Positions 24,320-31,206 are shown, numbered from the stretch's first letter. The stretch is DNA of 31,206 nucleotides from RQOF01 sp964461135 (GCA_964461135.1 CAYWTB010000053.1:1-31206); one strand, 5' to 3'. Notes: a model not told the origin generated them from the letters alone. Made by a program: numbers and translations.

Positions 24320-26791
24320 TCAGCTGACCACAATATTGACAACTTTGCCGGGAATAACAATCACTCTTCGGATGGCTTTACCTTTAATTAAAGCAGGGAT
24401 ACGACCGAACTGGAGTGCACTTTTTTCGATCTCCTCTGTATTCAGATCTTTGGGGATTTCCATTTGGGCCCGAACTTTTCCATTTATCAGGATTCCATAA
24501 TTAATAGTATCCGCCTCCAGAGCGTTGGGATCAAATTGCGGCCACCCATGGTCAAAGACACTAAATTTATGATCTGATTTTTCCCACAATTCTTCACCCA
24601 AATGGGGTGCAAAAGGAGCAAGGAGCAAAATCAATTTCTCAATTACTTCTCTAAGGAAAGCGCTATTAATCTCTTCTTTCGCCTTATCTGCCGTATAGCG
24701 ATACAGGCCATTTACCAGTTCCATGATCCGGCTGATGGCCGTATTAAAATGAAACCGCTCCGTATCTTCTGAAGCCCCTTTAATTGAGGAATGCAGTATC
24801 CTGTTTAACTCTTTTTCCTCTTTCCGTAAAGTTGAGCTTTGCTGTTCTTCAGAAAAAACCCAGCGGTAATTCTGATAAAAACGCCACACGCGGTTTAAAA
24901 AACGATCCAGTGATGCTATGCCTTCATCACTCCATGGCCCCCCTTTTTCAAACTCAAAACCAAAAAGCAAATAGCACCGGAAGGCATCAGATCCGTATTT
25001 TACCAGAAATTCATCCGGACTCACAACATTGCCACGGGATTTACTCATTCGCAGACCATCAGGACCCTTAATGACTCCTTGATGACGAAGAGCAAAAAAC
25101 GGTTCCTGGAAGTTGATATGCTTGAGGTCGTATAAAACCATGGTAATAAACCTGGCATACAGCAAGTGCATCGTGGCATGTTCTGCTCCTCCCACGTACA
25201 TATCAACCGGACACCATTTATTCACTAACTCGGTATTAAATGACCTATTATCCAAAGAAGGGGATAAATAACGCAAAAAGTACCAGGATGAATCCACAAA
25301 GGTATCCATGGTATCCACTTCGCGTTGTGCAGATCCACCACATTGCGGACAGCTGACATTTTTAAATTCTTCATTATATTTTAACGGGGATTCTCCGGTG
25401 GGGCGAAAATCCACATCGTATGGTAACTTTACCGGCAGTTGATCCTCGGGAACAGGAACTTCGCCGCATTTCTCGCAATACACAATAGGAATTGGAGCTC
25501 CCCAGTATCTCTGACGTGAAATTAACCAGTCTCTTAGTTTAAAATTGATTTTACGTTTCCCTGTTTTCTTTCCTTCCAGCCATTCTGTAATCTTTTCAAT
25601 TCCTTCATCCGAAGGCATTCCGGTAAATGGCCCGGAATTGATCATGATTCCCGCTTCAGTATACGCCGATTCCAAAACCTCATCCTCCTCAGATGCCGGG
25701 GGAAGAATTACCTTTCTGATGGGCAGTGAAAACAGAGTTGTAAACTCAAAATCACGTTCATCATGAGCTGGAACGGCCATAACCGCACCGGTTCCGTAAC
25801 TCATTAATACATAATCTGTAATCCAGATCGGGATGCGTTCCCCATTTACCGGATTGAAAGCGAAAGCACCTGTAAACACCCCCGTTTTTTCTCGAATAGT
25901 GGAAGTTCTTTCTATTTCGCTCTCTTTAAGAGTTTTCTTTACATAGGTATCCACTTTTTCTTTCTGTCCGGGAGTAGTAAGATCATCCACAAGAGGATGT
26001 TCGGGCGCAAGAACCATGTAAGTTACACCATAAAGAGTATCCGGTCTGGTAGTAAAAACCCTTAATGATTTTTCAGAAGGACTATCTATTTTAAATTCAA
26101 TTTCCACACCGATGCTCTTGCCGATCCAGTTTTTCTGCATCAGTACCGTTCTTTCCGGCCAGTCCAAACTATCCAGGCCTTTCAATAATCTCTCCGCGTA
26201 AGAAGTAATCCTGAAAAACCACTGAACCAGATTTTTCTTGGTCACGGACGAGCCGCAACGTTCACAGGTATCATCAGAGGTAACCTGTTCATTGGCCAGA
26301 ACAGTGTTGCACGAGGGACACCAGTTCACCGGAGCTTTAGCACGATAGGCCAGTCCCGCCTTGTATAGTTGAAGAAAAATCCACTGGGTCCATTTATAGT
26401 ATTCCGGTCGGCTGGTATCAATTTCTTTGTCCCAGTCATACATAGCCCCAATAGCTTTCAGCTGTTGCCTGATATATGATACATTTTCATCTGTAATATC
26501 TTGAGGATGTTGATTGGTTTTAATCGCAAAATTTTCAGCCGGCAAGCCGAATGCATCAAATCCGATAGGTTCAAATACATTATACCCGTTCATTCTGCGA
26601 AAACGTGCCCAGGTATCGGTGGAACCATAATTAAACCAATGTCCCATATGAAGTTTATCAGACGACGGATAAATGAACATCACCAGAGTATAACATTTTT
26701 TTTCTGTTTGAGCGAGGTTGGTCTGAAATATCGCGGTATCTTCCCATTTTTTTTGCCACTTTTTCTCAAATCTTTTAAACGGATAACCCAT
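24320..26791 (-). CDS. leuS: leucyl-tRNA synthetase
   Basis: LeuS charges tRNA-Leu with leucine. The 823-residue class I synthetase has the HIGH-type motif HMGH at 48-51 (in SSDKLHMGHW), a zinc-ribbon insertion (CPSCNTVL ... CERCG) near 155-185, the CP1 editing domain with FTTRPDTLYG near 250, and a KMSKS-type RMSKSRGN near 580. It ends in a DALR-like anticodon-binding helical bundle and a short C-terminal domain (INGKVRAQ). Length is normal. GGAG lies 7 nt before the ATG. The kinase/DUF92 fusion starts 4 nt after the stop. The tRNA-Pro remnant and mobile element lie just upstream. Confidence 0.97.
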   Translation of the reverse strand: MGYPFKRFEKKWQKKWEDTAIFQTNLAQTEKKCYTLVMFIYPSSDKLHMGHWFNYGSTDTWARFRRMNGYNVFEPIGFDAFGLPAENFAIKTNQHPQDITDENVSYIRQQLKAIGAMYDWDKEIDTSRPEYYKWTQWIFLQLYKAGLAYRAKAPVNWCPSCNTVLANEQVTSDDTCERCGSSVTKKNLVQWFFRITSYAERLLKGLDSLDWPERTVLMQKNWIGKSIGVEIEFKIDSPSEKSLRVFTTRPDTLYGVTYMVLAPEHPLVDDLTTPGQKEKVDTYVKKTLKESEIERTSTIREKTGVFTGAFAFNPVNGERIPIWITDYVLMSYGTGAVMAVPAHDERDFEFTTLFSLPIRKVILPPASEEDEVLESAYTEAGIMINSGPFTGMPSDEGIEKITEWLEGKKTGKRKINFKLRDWLISRQRYWGAPIPIVYCEKCGEVPVPEDQLPVKLPYDVDFRPTGESPLKYNEEFKNVSCPQCGGSAQREVDTMDTFVDSSWYFLRYLSPSLDNRSFNTELVNKWCPVDMYVGGAEHATMHLLYARFITMVLYDLKHINFQEPFFALRHQGVIKGPDGLRMSKSRGNVVSPDEFLVKYGSDAFRCYLLFGFEFEKGGPWSDEGIASLDRFLNRVWRFYQNYRWVFSEEQQSSTLRKEEKELNRILHSSIKGASEDTERFHFNTAISRIMELVNGLYRYTADKAKEEINSAFLREVIEKLILLLAPFAPHLGEELWEKSDHKFSVFDHGWPQFDPNALEADTINYGILINGKVRAQMEIPKDLNTEEIEKSALQFGRIPALIKGKAIRRVIVIPGKVVNIVVS

Positions 26792-26825
26792 TTCTCATCT
26801 CCATTGCTCAAAACAAATATACGAT

Positions 26826-26852
26826 TAACCCACTGGAACAACCAGTGGGTTA
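26826..26852 (-). terminator. terminator-like hairpin after the tRNA-Pro 3' end
   Basis: An 11-bp perfect stem, TAACCCACTGG / CCAGTGGGTTA, has a 5-nt loop. In the minus direction it stands 6 nt after the tRNA 3' end and is followed by AATCGTATATTTG. It most likely terminated the original tRNA-Pro transcript. It was left behind on the chromosome side of the insertion. Confidence 0.7.
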
Positions 26853-26858
26853 TGCGAG

Positions 26859-26901
26859 TCGGGGCGAGAGGATTCGAACCTCCGGCCTCCTGGTCCCGAA
26901 C
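26859..26901 (-). tRNA. 3' fragment of tRNA-Pro(CGG), attachment-site half
   Basis: Read leftwards, the sequence runs from the anticodon loop TTCGGGA (anticodon CGG) through CCAGG of the anticodon stem. The variable region and T arm follow (GGAGG, TTCGAAT, CCTCT), then the acceptor strand CGCCCCG and discriminator A, without encoded CCA. The 5' side is missing: beyond 26901 the bases do not pair with CCAGG and no D arm or 5' acceptor strand follows. This is the usual scar of a tyrosine-recombinase element that enters the 3' half of a tRNA. The intact copy is expected at the far end of the element, beyond the window. Confidence 0.85.
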
Positions 26902-27036
26902 AAGATTCGATACATTTTTCAAATCCCTTAATTTACTATATTTCCAATATTATCAACAATTTACAAACTCGTCATTATAAAGCAAAATAAGTCAATTTTG
27001 CACCAATTGATCGTAATATGTTCGTAATTTAGTATA

Positions 27037-27083
27037 CTGTTACTTTCACGCATTTTCAAAGTTTAGCTTTCTGTTACTCTCAC
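27037..27083. repeat. paired 13-bp direct repeats next to the integrase end
   Basis: CTGTTACTTTCAC at 27037-27049 and CTGTTACTCTCAC at 27071-27083 differ at one base and have starts 34 bp apart. They lie between the att half-site and the integrase stop codon. This is where arm-type integrase or excisionase binding sites often lie. A shorter pair, TCGTAAT, is repeated at about 27011 and 27022. Confidence 0.45.
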
Positions 27084-28111
27084 CTGGCTATTGAAACAAT
27101 ATTCTTGTCCCTTTGCAAACTATCCGGGGAAAACACCCGATAAATTTCAACCGTCCGATAATCACTGTGACCCAAAATTTCTTTCAGCCTGTCCAGCGAT
27201 CCTCCCGCCATAGCATAGTAACTGGCAAAAGTGGCTCGTAGATCATGAAACCGGCCTTTTAATTTTGTATCCGCAATCATTCTTCTCCACATCGAAGATA
27301 CAGCCGATTCACTATCTATCTCCCAAAATACCCTGGGATCTTTTATGTGCCTTTTTCTGTTCTTCAATATTTGCAAAGCCTGTGCATTCAGGGGAACCAT
27401 TCTTTGCTTACTCCCCTTGCCCTTAAAGACCATCTGTTCATTGACCAGATCAATATGCTCAAACCAGTCAAGACCAATAGCCTCTGCCCTTCTCAATCCA
27501 GTGTTCATGCAGAAGAATACAATGTCACCCTGCCATTGTGGTCGTCTCTTTTTACTGAAATACTCTCGCATGGTTTTTATTTCATCTTCCTTAAAATATC
27601 TGGGAATCTTAACTCCTCTTCTTGGAACCTTCTTCAAAAAAGGATTCTTATCAATCATTTTCCAGTCAGTTGCCTTATTAAACATAGTTCTGATAGCACC
27701 TAAATGATGTCGAACAGAATCCTTTGCATAACGAGATCTATATTCGGGCAGAATATTTTTTTCAATAAATACGGAATCGATTTGCCTTATTTCTATATCA
27801 CCAACGATCTTGAGAAATTTATCAATACTTTCTTTATACGCAATGTAAGTTTTAGGTTTCAATTCCGTCTTATACCGAACATTAATATATTTCAGGTATT
27901 CCTTTACTAAATCACCAACCGTAAAATATTCTCTCTGTGTACGATTTATAAAATTTGGATCCAACTGCCCCATAGCAATCTGATAATCTACAAACGCTTG
28001 AATCTTTTGAGCCGATTTCTTATCCAGAACTCGTAAACTCCGAATATACTTTTTTCCATTATACTTAAACTCAATCACCCAATTTTTACCGATCTTACGG
28101 ATGTAGCTCAT
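27080..28111 (-). CDS. tyrosine recombinase (phage/ICE-type integrase)
   Basis: This site-specific recombinase probably inserts and excises the element at tRNA-Pro. An N-terminal arm-binding region (SYIRKIGKNWVIEFKYNGKK) is followed by a SAM-like core-binding domain at about 65-160 and the catalytic domain from about 175. Counting from the longer frame start at 28159, the catalytic residues are R223 (TGLRRAE), K251 (GKGSKQ), H305 and R308 (HDLRATF), H331 (LGHSDY) and Tyr340 (VEIYRVF), so it appears active. The longer TTG start at 28159 adds 16 residues without family resemblance; the ATG at 28111 matches the usual beginning. It is transcribed toward the att site, the standard layout. Confidence 0.95.
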   Translation of the reverse strand: MSYIRKIGKNWVIEFKYNGKKYIRSLRVLDKKSAQKIQAFVDYQIAMGQLDPNFINRTQREYFTVGDLVKEYLKYINVRYKTELKPKTYIAYKESIDKFLKIVGDIEIRQIDSVFIEKNILPEYRSRYAKDSVRHHLGAIRTMFNKATDWKMIDKNPFLKKVPRRGVKIPRYFKEDEIKTMREYFSKKRRPQWQGDIVFFCMNTGLRRAEAIGLDWFEHIDLVNEQMVFKGKGSKQRMVPLNAQALQILKNRKRHIKDPRVFWEIDSESAVSSMWRRMIADTKLKGRFHDLRATFASYYAMAGGSLDRLKEILGHSDYRTVEIYRVFSPDSLQRDKNIVSIAR

Positions 28112-28202
28112 CTCACCACTTATCCCTTTATAAGTCTCTAAAAATATACCCGATTTCAATATTCTGCAAGAAAATAAAATTTCAATATGATAAAAATCAC
28201 AG

Positions 28203-28439
28203 CTATTTAATACTTTTGATTAGTTTCTTTTTCGCTTTTTCAACATCAACTTTATTTTTCAACAACAACCGATCAAGATCCTGAATATCAATTCTAATCT
28301 GACTCCCCTTTATCCTACAATAAGGTAATTCTCTATTTCGAATCAACCGCTCAATCTTCGTGATGCTCCAATCAGTATAAAGGGCAGCTAATTCTTTACT
28401 TAGCCATCGTGGCCATACTTGCAAGATCACTGAACTCAT
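28203..28439 (-). CDS. small HTH DNA-binding protein, excisionase-like
   Basis: This protein of about 78 residues has a MerR/HTH_17-type winged helix: WLSKELAALYTDWSITKIERLIRN is helix-turn-helix, and LPYCRIKGSQIRID is the wing. It is followed by a Lys-rich tail (KKKLIKSIK). Such proteins next to an integrase usually act as recombination directionality factors (Xis) or small repressors. In-frame ATGs occur at 28445 and 28439; AAGG lies 6 nt before the second, which I prefer. It sits about 90 nt upstream of the integrase on the same strand. Confidence 0.75.
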   Translation of the reverse strand: MSSVILQVWPRWLSKELAALYTDWSITKIERLIRNRELPYCRIKGSQIRIDIQDLDRLLLKNKVDVEKAKKKLIKSIK

Positions 28440-28485
28440 ATTCATCCTTGCTGTTTAGTATTCTAAATTCATCAATCAAAAAAAT

Positions 28486-29046
28486 TCATACCCAATTTGG
28501 ATATTCCAAACATTCTTTTATTCGTTTCTCATATCCCGCAATTTGTCTCTTTAATTTTGTGATTCTATCTGAAAGTGTTGAATTTAGTTCGTACAATGTC
28601 CTCGGGTCTACATGTTTCAACTCTGCCTGTTCTTCTTCCTTTTTCATCATTTCATCTGCACGCACTGACAATGGATTTAACTCGTCCTCCAATTCTTTTT
28701 TGTATTCTCCCATTCTCTCAGCTCTTTTCCGGTTATTAATTATCTGTGTCCCACTGTGGGACACGGCTTCCTCCAAAACCTCTTTTTCACTCTGCAGGTC
28801 CATTTCACCAGGCGATAAAACCTCTGTTTTTGCTGATAGATCTTCCTGAAACACTTCATTTTCATTCTTCAGATCAATTTCACCAAGCTCCATGACCTCG
28901 GTTTCCGTTTCTGGAACCGGGTGAACTTCCATTTCCTGAGATTTTAGCTTTCCTATTTCGACCTGAATTCTTTGAAATTCTGTAGTCGATATATTAGGAT
29001 TAAGCAGCTGACGTTTTAAATCCATTATCTCTTTGTCAACAATCAT
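28486..29046 (-). CDS. acidic coiled-coil protein of unknown function
   Basis: I do not recognise this 186-residue protein. It is soluble and very rich in Glu, Lys, Leu and Gln. Residues 1-40 and about 105-180 look like coiled coils (for example STLSDRITKLKRQIAGYEKRI). Between them is an imperfect tandem repeat of 25 residues: TEVMELGEIDLKNENEVFQE... at 49-73 and TEVLSPGEMDLQSEKEVLEE... at 74-98. The start ATG has GGAG 7 nt upstream. It may be a structural or scaffold component of the element, but nothing proves that. It is transcribed toward the HTH gene, with a 40-nt gap. Confidence 0.65.
   Translation of the reverse strand: MIVDKEIMDLKRQLLNPNISTTEFQRIQVEIGKLKSQEMEVHPVPETETEVMELGEIDLKNENEVFQEDLSAKTEVLSPGEMDLQSEKEVLEEAVSHSGTQIINNRKRAERMGEYKKELEDELNPLSVRADEMMKKEEEQAELKHVDPRTLYELNSTLSDRITKLKRQIAGYEKRIKECLEYPNWV
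28746..28764. repeat. 19-bp perfect interrupted palindrome inside a coding region
   Basis: GTGTCCCAC-T-GTGGGACAC has 9-bp arms around one central base. It lies in the coiled-coil gene, encoding about residues 95-101 (VSHSGTQ), at the end of the 25-residue repeat. It could be a regulator or recombinase target, or an inserted mobile palindrome. Confidence 0.5.
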
Positions 29047-29064
29047 TAGATCACTCCATTCATT

Positions 29065-29337
29065 TTACAATTCTTCCCATTTGCCCTTGCCATGTTCTTG
29101 ATACTTTAATGTGGTACATCCCGAATCGGCCTTCGCCCAATCCAGTGGATCAAAACAATCCTCGCCATTCACATCGAATCTGCCCTCATAATACAGATTT
29201 CCATCGCCATCGTATAACCTGAACCGATCAGGCAACTTTTTTCTATGACCAGACAAATCTCCGGAACAAACACCCTCTCTATTCAGAGGATCAAGCTTAC
29301 CATTATTCAGATAGTCTTTAGTTATTATCCAGGGCAA
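29065..29337 (-). CDS. small hypothetical protein of mobile-element type
   Basis: This 90-residue soluble protein resembles, from memory, a family of small proteins found on plasmids and integrated elements, typified by a Trp-Ile-Ile-Thr start, RFRLYDGDGNLYYEGRFD in the middle and a final AxSGCTTLKYQEHGKGKWEEL. Their function is not known. It is rich in Asp, Gly and aromatic residues. The start is TTG with a perfect AAGGAG 6 nt upstream. It starts 3 nt after the next upstream gene, so the two are made together. Confidence 0.7.
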   Translation of the reverse strand: MPWIITKDYLNNGKLDPLNREGVCSGDLSGHRKKLPDRFRLYDGDGNLYYEGRFDVNGEDCFDPLDWAKADSGCTTLKYQEHGKGKWEEL

Positions 29338-29340
29338 GAT

Positions 29341-29691
29341 CTACTCCTTTTTCTTTTCTTTGTTCAGAAAATATGAAGTCACTGCTATTCTTAATTCTTT
29401 ATTCCCACGGCTTATCAACCACCTCTCATCCGCTCCATACTTTTTATCAATACTCAAAATCTTCTCAACAAATTCAGGTTTTAGCTCCCTCCCATACAAA
29501 ACCTTCATTGGATTACCAAAGCGGTAGGCAACCAAAATCTTGTGCTGCCAACTCACATAGAGAACTGCATCTCCCCAATCTGTATTGAATTGTTCTACCA
29601 GAAAATTCACATCACCAACTTTTTCAAATCCACAGGAAATCATTAGGTTGTTTACATCTTCCTGGGCTCTAAAGTAACACGGCTTATTCAA
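29341..29691 (-). CDS. hypothetical protein (116 residues)
   Basis: I do not recognise the family. The protein is soluble with mixed helix and strand. Features are NTDWGDAVLYVSWQHKILVAYRFGNPMKV in the middle and a Lys/Glu-rich C-terminus. It starts with TTG, with AGAGGA 6 nt upstream. The TTGA start/stop overlap with the preceding gene indicates translational coupling. It belongs to the compact element operon; no catalytic motif is seen. Confidence 0.65.
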   Translation of the reverse strand: MNKPCYFRAQEDVNNLMISCGFEKVGDVNFLVEQFNTDWGDAVLYVSWQHKILVAYRFGNPMKVLYGRELKPEFVEKILSIDKKYGADERWLISRGNKELRIAVTSYFLNKEKKKE

Positions 29692-30275
29692 GACAATTCC
29701 TCTGATTTTACAGTCTCATTGTCAGCAGTCAACAACCGAACAACTTCATCCGGACTAATCTCGTTTGCCAAATAACTACCGGCAATACACTTCTTTTCGG
29801 AATCACATTCACAGTATCCGTGAATATGGTTTCTGTAGATTTTCTTCTCCATCAGCAAGTCAAAAGCCATTTGCTTGCTTGTCACGAAATCAGTATAGGC
29901 TGCAATCGCAACACAATTATCATATACTTTGCAGGGAACACTGGGACCAACCGCGTCTGTGCAGATAAAACAGGGATGCTCACCCCTTCTGGCTTTATCT
30001 AACACCCCCTTTCCAAATACTGCGGGCATATTTTCTGATCCAATCGCACAGGTTGACAAGACCACTTCCTGATCCGTACATAATCCGGCTTGAACTCCAT
30101 CCTCCCAATGACTCAGATTTTCATCAATGAACTTTCCCAATTCCTCATCGGTCATTAAATCCACCGCTTTCTGGAATTCCTTTGGAGCAGAATGATAAAT
30201 ATCTTCAAAGCAATAAGATAATTCAATAACACCTGTGTGCATTAACTGTTCTCGCTTCGCTGACTGTTTTTCCAT
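29688..30275 (-). CDS. hypothetical Cys-rich protein, possible metal-binding
   Basis: This 195-residue soluble protein has no recognised family. A cluster of cysteines lies at about 97-116 (PCFICTDAVGPSVPCKVYDNC), and a second at about 155-163 (YCECDSEKKC). These could bind zinc or iron. His and Glu residues nearby (GEHP, YRNHIHG) would also fit. It has a good ribosome binding site (GGAGG, 8 nt) before the ATG and a likely promoter 45-73 bp upstream, so it appears to be the first gene of its transcription unit. It overlaps the following TTG start. Confidence 0.65.
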   Translation of the reverse strand: MEKQSAKREQLMHTGVIELSYCFEDIYHSAPKEFQKAVDLMTDEELGKFIDENLSHWEDGVQAGLCTDQEVVLSTCAIGSENMPAVFGKGVLDKARRGEHPCFICTDAVGPSVPCKVYDNCVAIAAYTDFVTSKQMAFDLLMEKKIYRNHIHGYCECDSEKKCIAGSYLANEISPDEVVRLLTADNETVKSEELS

Positions 30276-30319
30276 GATTCAAACCTCCACATTGTCTAAG
30301 TATTGTATTCTAATCACTT

Positions 30320-30348
30320 ATTATCATAGTTGCCCATACTAAACACAA
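30320..30348 (-). promoter_or_regulatory. probable promoter for the Cys-rich gene cluster
   Basis: On the minus strand TTGTGT (30343-30348) and GATAAT (30320-30325) are 17 bp apart. The predicted start is about 36 nt before the ATG at 30275, and the leader carries GGAGG. The -10 matches 5 of 6 consensus bases. Confidence 0.5.
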
Positions 30349-30374
30349 AATGTAAAAAAATACAATGGTCGGTA

Positions 30375-30836
30375 TCATAACAACATCATCCGTTTTCCGG
30401 CCTTGACCGGTTCCTCAATCCTAAATCCATGCTTTTCAGCTAACCGGTGGAGTAAATCCAATTCCTGTTTGTTTTGATAACCCTCAACTTCCTGGCGAAT
30501 CCCATCAATATGCTGTTCCACGATCTCACTCATAGCATAATTGATATCTCGATATTCTGCCATGACACCCCACATGGCATTTTTACTATTGTGTTTAATG
30601 AAATAATTACAAAATCGCAGGAAATCATGCGGATCTTCATAGGTGGCTCTAAATCCATTAATATCGTAGTGGGCAATATATCCGCAGTGCAGGTTTAAAT
30701 GCTGATACAAATTCTTGTCCATCAAATTAATATCCCGCTTTTTAATGACAGACTTGAATTTCTTATAAGCTTTAAATTTCTGTACGGCAGTCAAAAACTG
30801 CACAGTTTCAAAATCACTAATCGAATAGTCTTTCAT
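30375..30836 (-). CDS. hypothetical protein (153 residues)
   Basis: I do not recognise this protein. It is soluble and helical, with many Tyr, His and Phe residues (QHLNLHCGYIAHYDINGF, FLRFCNYFIKHN) in its N-terminal half. Near the end it has LDLLHRLAEKHGFRIEEPV. In-frame ATGs lie at 30842 and 30836. GGGGAG lies 6 nt before the second, which is therefore preferred. It ends about 100 nt before the Cys-rich gene's start, a gap that holds a promoter. Conserved neighbours on other elements would be needed to guess a role. Confidence 0.6.
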   Translation of the reverse strand: MKDYSISDFETVQFLTAVQKFKAYKKFKSVIKKRDINLMDKNLYQHLNLHCGYIAHYDINGFRATYEDPHDFLRFCNYFIKHNSKNAMWGVMAEYRDINYAMSEIVEQHIDGIRQEVEGYQNKQELDLLHRLAEKHGFRIEEPVKAGKRMMLL

Positions 30837-30854
30837 TAGCATCTCCCCATGTTT

Positions 30855-31181
30855 TTATTTTGCGAAATCTTTAAAAAACTCCTTGTGAATTTTTTTCGGC
30901 TTGTCCTTGTTATCCTTTTTCAAAAAGACTTGCAGGGATGGGAAATAATATAAAATCAATTCCAAGTGCCACCACGTATGAACCCTCAGTCCTTTCCAAT
31001 CCCAATTATACGGAGCAGTGAAACATATAGCCACTCTACCAGTTGCCTCAAAATCCTTTAAATTGTGTGTCGCATCATCTATCAAACAATCACCCTCTGC
31101 CTCAGTCTTATTCCACAGAAATTGAACCGGGAATTCAGCCAATTCATGTTTCTTTAACCCATCTTCGACAGTTATAGGCAT
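30855..31181 (-). CDS. C-terminal half of a HAD-type 5'-nucleotidase, possibly truncated
   Basis: The 108 residues match the C-terminal part of the NT5C-like deoxyribonucleotidase group of the HAD superfamily. WNKTEAEGDCLIDDATHNLKDF carries the motif III Lys and motif IV Asp-Asp. It is followed by GRVAICFTAPYNWDWKGLRV, with the typical APYN turn. Missing are the N-terminal motif I (DxDxT) with the nucleophile and motif II. An in-frame TAA lies 6 nt before the ATG, so the missing half is not simply upstream in this frame. It is either a pseudogene fragment or a stand-alone domain. No good ribosome binding site is visible. Confidence 0.55.
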   Translation of the reverse strand: MPITVEDGLKKHELAEFPVQFLWNKTEAEGDCLIDDATHNLKDFEATGRVAICFTAPYNWDWKGLRVHTWWHLELILYYFPSLQVFLKKDNKDKPKKIHKEFFKDFAK

Positions 31182-31206
31182 TTTTTAGGATTTTACCCTA
31201 GCTAAC

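Larger units (their letters stand above)
26859..31206. mobile_element. integrated genetic element at tRNA-Pro(CGG), left end; continues past the window
   Basis: The chromosome-side boundary is the tRNA-Pro 3' fragment at 26859-26901. Within it come a complete tyrosine integrase, an excisionase-like HTH protein and a row of small, mostly unrecognised minus-strand genes to the window edge. No phage structural, replication, conjugation or toxin gene is recognised in the visible 4.3 kb, so I cannot say whether it is a prophage, an integrative conjugative element or a genomic island. Several ribosome binding sites inside are strong (AAGGAG, GGAGG) and TTG starts are frequent. Confidence 0.8.

Noticed and set aside
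26501..26980. Plus-strand ORF containing GARGFEPPASWSRTR
   Set aside because: This peptide is the well-known spurious translation across the antisense strand of tRNA-Pro. The rest of the ORF is antisense to leuS.
28409..28849. 146-residue plus-strand ORF, Ser- and Phe-rich
   Set aside because: Antisense to the acidic coiled-coil gene. The Ser/Phe richness simply mirrors its Glu and Lys codons.
1..31206. CRISPR array
   Set aside because: No regularly spaced repeat units and no cas genes were seen anywhere in the window.

Overview
The window looks like chromosomal DNA of a Gram-negative bacterium of the FCB/Bacteroidota side branches (Marinimicrobia, Calditrichota or KSB1-like). This rests on gene content and order: the hybrid purine/phospholipid operon with a DUF4321 membrane protein, a single TatA, a tryptophanase, and a fused prenol-kinase-like/DUF92 protein. 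No rRNA or marker-gene comparison was possible, so the phylum is an inference. Most genes are on the minus strand. The right-hand ~4.3 kb is an integrated mobile element that continues past the window edge.

Layout, left to right. (1) 1-660: a badly decayed IS3-family transposase (orfA plus the start of orfB) with stops and frameshifts. (2) 1001-2934: hflK-hflC, two membrane stomatin/prohibitin-family proteins with overlapping ATGA, closed by a strong terminator. (3) 3001-3410: an OsmC-family gene broken by one frameshift. (4) 3560-5377: an MsbA-like ABC exporter. (5) 5651-7289 on the plus strand: a GtrA-type membrane protein followed by a GT87/DUF2029 mannosyltransferase-like enzyme. (6) 7401-12273 on the minus strand: an apparent three-gene operon of a large P-loop ATPase with TPR-like repeats, an alpha/beta hydrolase and an M19 dipeptidase lipoprotein. 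(7) 12479-14339: tryptophanase and an orphan CheY-like receiver with a near-consensus promoter. (8) 14688-21635: tatA, then a long operon read leftwards from truA: truA, htrA, purB, purC, psd, pssA, purS, purQ, DUF4321. It combines RNA modification, envelope proteolysis, purine synthesis and phosphatidylethanolamine synthesis, and several neighbouring genes overlap by ATGA or are 1-15 nt apart. (9) 22193-22736: a frameshifted (2Fe-2S) ferredoxin-like gene and a small zinc-ribbon protein. (10) 22804-26791: a fusion of a phytol/dolichol-kinase-like domain to DUF92, and leuS.

(11) 26859 to the right edge: the 3' part of a tRNA-Pro(CGG) gene, cut at the anticodon loop, marks one end (att) of an element. 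Just inside it lie a complete tyrosine recombinase, an excisionase-like HTH protein, and a row of small unrecognised proteins read leftwards: an acidic coiled-coil protein with an internal repeat, a small acidic-aromatic protein, a Cys-rich protein and others. The row ends with the C-terminal half of a HAD-type 5'-nucleotidase. The intact tRNA-Pro should lie beyond the right edge at the other end of the element.

The points most worth following are the kinase/DUF92 fusion as a candidate one-chain isoprenoid-alcohol salvage enzyme, the ATPase-hydrolase-dipeptidase operon, the unusual active-site substitutions in PurC, the specificity residues that mark the lyase as a tryptophanase despite tyrosine-phenol-lyase-like stretches, and the uncharacterised cargo of the tRNA-Pro element.
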